Below, in pieces: positions 13,253 to 14,467 of a DNA stretch of 14,467 nt. Under the pieces are notes generated by a model. It made no database searches and was not told the DNA's origin. It was given only the letters and a program-made list of their open reading frames with translations. A program made the position numbers and the translations under genes. The DNA is taken from positions 1-14,467 of the forward strand of contig QMLT01000017.1 of NCBI GenBank assembly GCA_003646875.1, in the 5' to 3' direction. Position 1 is the stretch's first letter. Each line of letters starts with the position of its first letter. This DNA comes from Deltaproteobacteria bacterium. Its GTDB lineage: Bacteria; Desulfobacterota; DSM-4660; Desulfatiglandales; B25-G16.

Positions 13253-14161
13253 ATGGTCTCAAAAAAAACTACCATCTTATTCATTCCGAGAGGATTACAC
13301 AAAGTAAGAAAAATTAGTTTTTCTCGGGGCGCACTGTTTAGCCTCCTCTTTTTTATTTTTATCACACTTCTGAGTGTCATCTGGTTTGCCACCGATTACA
13401 TAAAAATAAAGACCAAAATGCCAGAATTGCAGTATCTAAAAAAAGAAAACAAATTTCAAAAAACCCACATCATTGCCTTAAGTAAAAAAATCAATCAGAT
13501 CAACCAAGCCATGGCCAAGCTTCAGAAATTTGAGCATAAGTTAAGGGTCATGACCAACTTAGAACCATCTAAGCAGCACGAAGAATTATTGGCGGTTGGA
13601 GGCTCAAATGAAAGTACCCTTGCATCAGGGTATCAACTGGAGGAAGTGCATAAGGGATTAATTAAGCAAATGCATAAATCTTTAGAGGACTTAGAAAGAA
13701 AGACAGCGATCGCCTCCATATCTCAAAGCCAATTAAATGATTTTTTAAAAGAGCAGAAATCCATTCTGGCGTGCACACCATCTATCAGGCCAACAGATGG
13801 CTGGCTTTCTTCTGGATTTGGCTATAGGATCTCTCCCTTTACAAATCGAAGGGAATTTCACAAAGGAATTGACATAGCAACCAGTATCGGGACACCCGTC
13901 ATTGCCCCCGCTGATGGATTAGTTGCAGATGCATATAACAACGGTAACTTCGGAAAGATGATTGTTATTAATCATGGATATAATTTAAAAACACGATATG
14001 GACACCTTAGTAAATTCCGCGTAAAAAAAAGGCAACATGTTAAAAGAGGTCAAATCATAGGAGAGGTTGGAAATACTGGACGATGCACAGGTCCTCACCT
14101 CCATTATGAGGTGCTTCTTGATGGTGTCCCTGTAAATCCTCTCCGATTTATACAAAACTGA
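13253..14161 (+). CDS. M23-family metallopeptidase, membrane-anchored
   Basis: Predicted LytM/M23 zinc endopeptidase or related cell-wall factor acting in the periplasm. I chose ATG at 13253 (302 residues); the longer frame runs back into tRNA-Cys and cannot be real. A basic N-terminus (1-25) precedes one transmembrane helix (about 26-46). A coiled-coil-like stretch (about 56-100) and a helical linker follow to residue 170, with the peptidase domain at about 183-298. The zinc and catalytic residues are complete: H203 and D207 in HKGID, H251 in YGHLS, and HLH with H282/H284. The enzyme is therefore probably active rather than a NlpD/EnvC-type degenerate activator. The order TM, coiled coil, LytM is shared with MepM-like and DipM-like envelope proteins. 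There is no Shine-Dalgarno at the chosen ATG. The substrate is presumably peptidoglycan cross-links. Confidence 0.88.
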   Translation: MVSKKTTILFIPRGLHKVRKISFSRGALFSLLFFIFITLLSVIWFATDYIKIKTKMPELQYLKKENKFQKTHIIALSKKINQINQAMAKLQKFEHKLRVMTNLEPSKQHEELLAVGGSNESTLASGYQLEEVHKGLIKQMHKSLEDLERKTAIASISQSQLNDFLKEQKSILACTPSIRPTDGWLSSGFGYRISPFTNRREFHKGIDIATSIGTPVIAPADGLVADAYNNGNFGKMIVINHGYNLKTRYGHLSKFRVKKRQHVKRGQIIGEVGNTGRCTGPHLHYEVLLDGVPVNPLRFIQN

Positions 14162-14263
14162 TGCGCGCCTCACCTGTTTGATTCTTTTCCATAACCACTC
14201 TCAGTTTTTTATTCTTCCATGTAAATTCACTCTCTCTTTGCAAAAATAACATTTATTGTGTAA

Positions 14264-14293
14264 AATTAAATATATTATGGAACATATTTAATT
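14264..14293. repeat. AT-only inverted repeat upstream of secA
   Basis: AATTAAATAT (14264-14273) and ATATTTAATT (14284-14293) form a perfect 10-bp inverted repeat around a 10-base spacer. It lies about 65 bases before the secA start, just upstream of a possible -10 TATAAA at 14312-14317. It could be an operator or simply an AT-rich palindrome. Confidence 0.35.
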
Positions 14294-14357
14294 GCGACTT
14301 GAATTTTTCAATATAAAAGTTTAATCAGAAGTAACAACAATTGTAAGGAAATTTTTT

Positions 14358-14467
14358 ATGATAGGTAAGATTTTTAAAACGATTATTGGAAGCAAAAACG
14401 AAAGAGAGCTTAAAAAACTTGCCCCAATAGTTCAAAAAATCAATGAACTTGAACCCCTGTTTAAAGG
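14358..14467 (+). CDS. secA: Preprotein translocase ATPase SecA (5' end, cut by window)
   Basis: Only the first 36 codons are present. MIGKIFKTIIGSKNERELK followed by KLAPIVQKINELEPLF matches the conserved SecA N-terminus (Met-Leu/Ile-Gly-Lys, a GSxNxR turn, then the long first helix). SecA is the ATPase motor that drives unfolded preproteins through SecYEG. ATG at 14358 is preceded by TAAGGAAA at a suitable distance. The gene runs off the right edge, so the nucleotide-binding domains are not visible. It follows the M23 gene by 196 bases of AT-rich DNA containing an inverted repeat and probably has its own promoter. Confidence 0.85.
   Translation, partial: MIGKIFKTIIGSKNERELKKLAPIVQKINELEPLFK

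Noticed and set aside
1..14467. CRISPR array or insertion sequence
   Set aside because: No regularly spaced repeats and no transposase-like frame with terminal inverted repeats were seen.

Overview
The window is ordinary-density chromosomal DNA of moderate-to-low GC from a Gram-negative, diderm bacterium. The diderm envelope is supported by a CMP-KDO synthetase (LPS core synthesis), an omptin-like outer-membrane beta-barrel protease and a membrane-anchored M23 peptidase. Lysine is made through a DapB / LL-diaminopimelate aminotransferase / LysA arrangement. That combination occurs in several anaerobe-rich phyla. A Planctomycetota (Brocadiales-like), Nitrospirota or Desulfobacterota source would fit, but the sequence alone does not decide it.

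Layout. 1-1938 (minus): suhB-type inositol monophosphatase, preceded by an omptin-family protease. 1939-2262: intergenic, with a possible minus-strand gene remnant. 2263-2997 (plus): kdsB. 3127-4434 (minus): an unusual 435-residue protein whose C-terminus is an HPr domain with its phosphoacceptor histidine. 4435-5225: a gene-poor mosaic holding a roughly 66% GC patch, an orphan minus-strand terminator behind a possible 5S rRNA tail, and a broken response-regulator start. 5226-6050 (plus): tadA followed by tRNA-Ser(CGA) and tRNA-Ser(GGA); the tadA stop codon shares its last base with the first base of the first tRNA. 6189-7763: dnaX. 7872-12992 (plus): lysA, dapB, dapL, folK, transaldolase and pgsA, partly overlapping. 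13041-13198: tRNA-Gly(GCC) and tRNA-Cys(GCA). 13253-14161: M23 peptidase. 14358 to the window end: the first 36 codons of secA.

How the genes fit together. dapB and dapL overlap by 8 bases and follow lysA, giving a diaminopimelate/lysine block that supplies peptidoglycan and protein synthesis. folK (folate) abuts dapL and overlaps the transaldolase gene by ATGA, so dapB to transaldolase reads as one transcription unit, probably continuing into pgsA (phosphatidylglycerol phosphate synthesis). kdsB supplies activated KDO for LPS, which omptins are known to need for activity. No complete multi-gene novel system is evident. The points most worth a second look are the omptin, the HPr fusion protein, a candidate dnaX frameshift or slippage site, and the scarred region 4435-5225.
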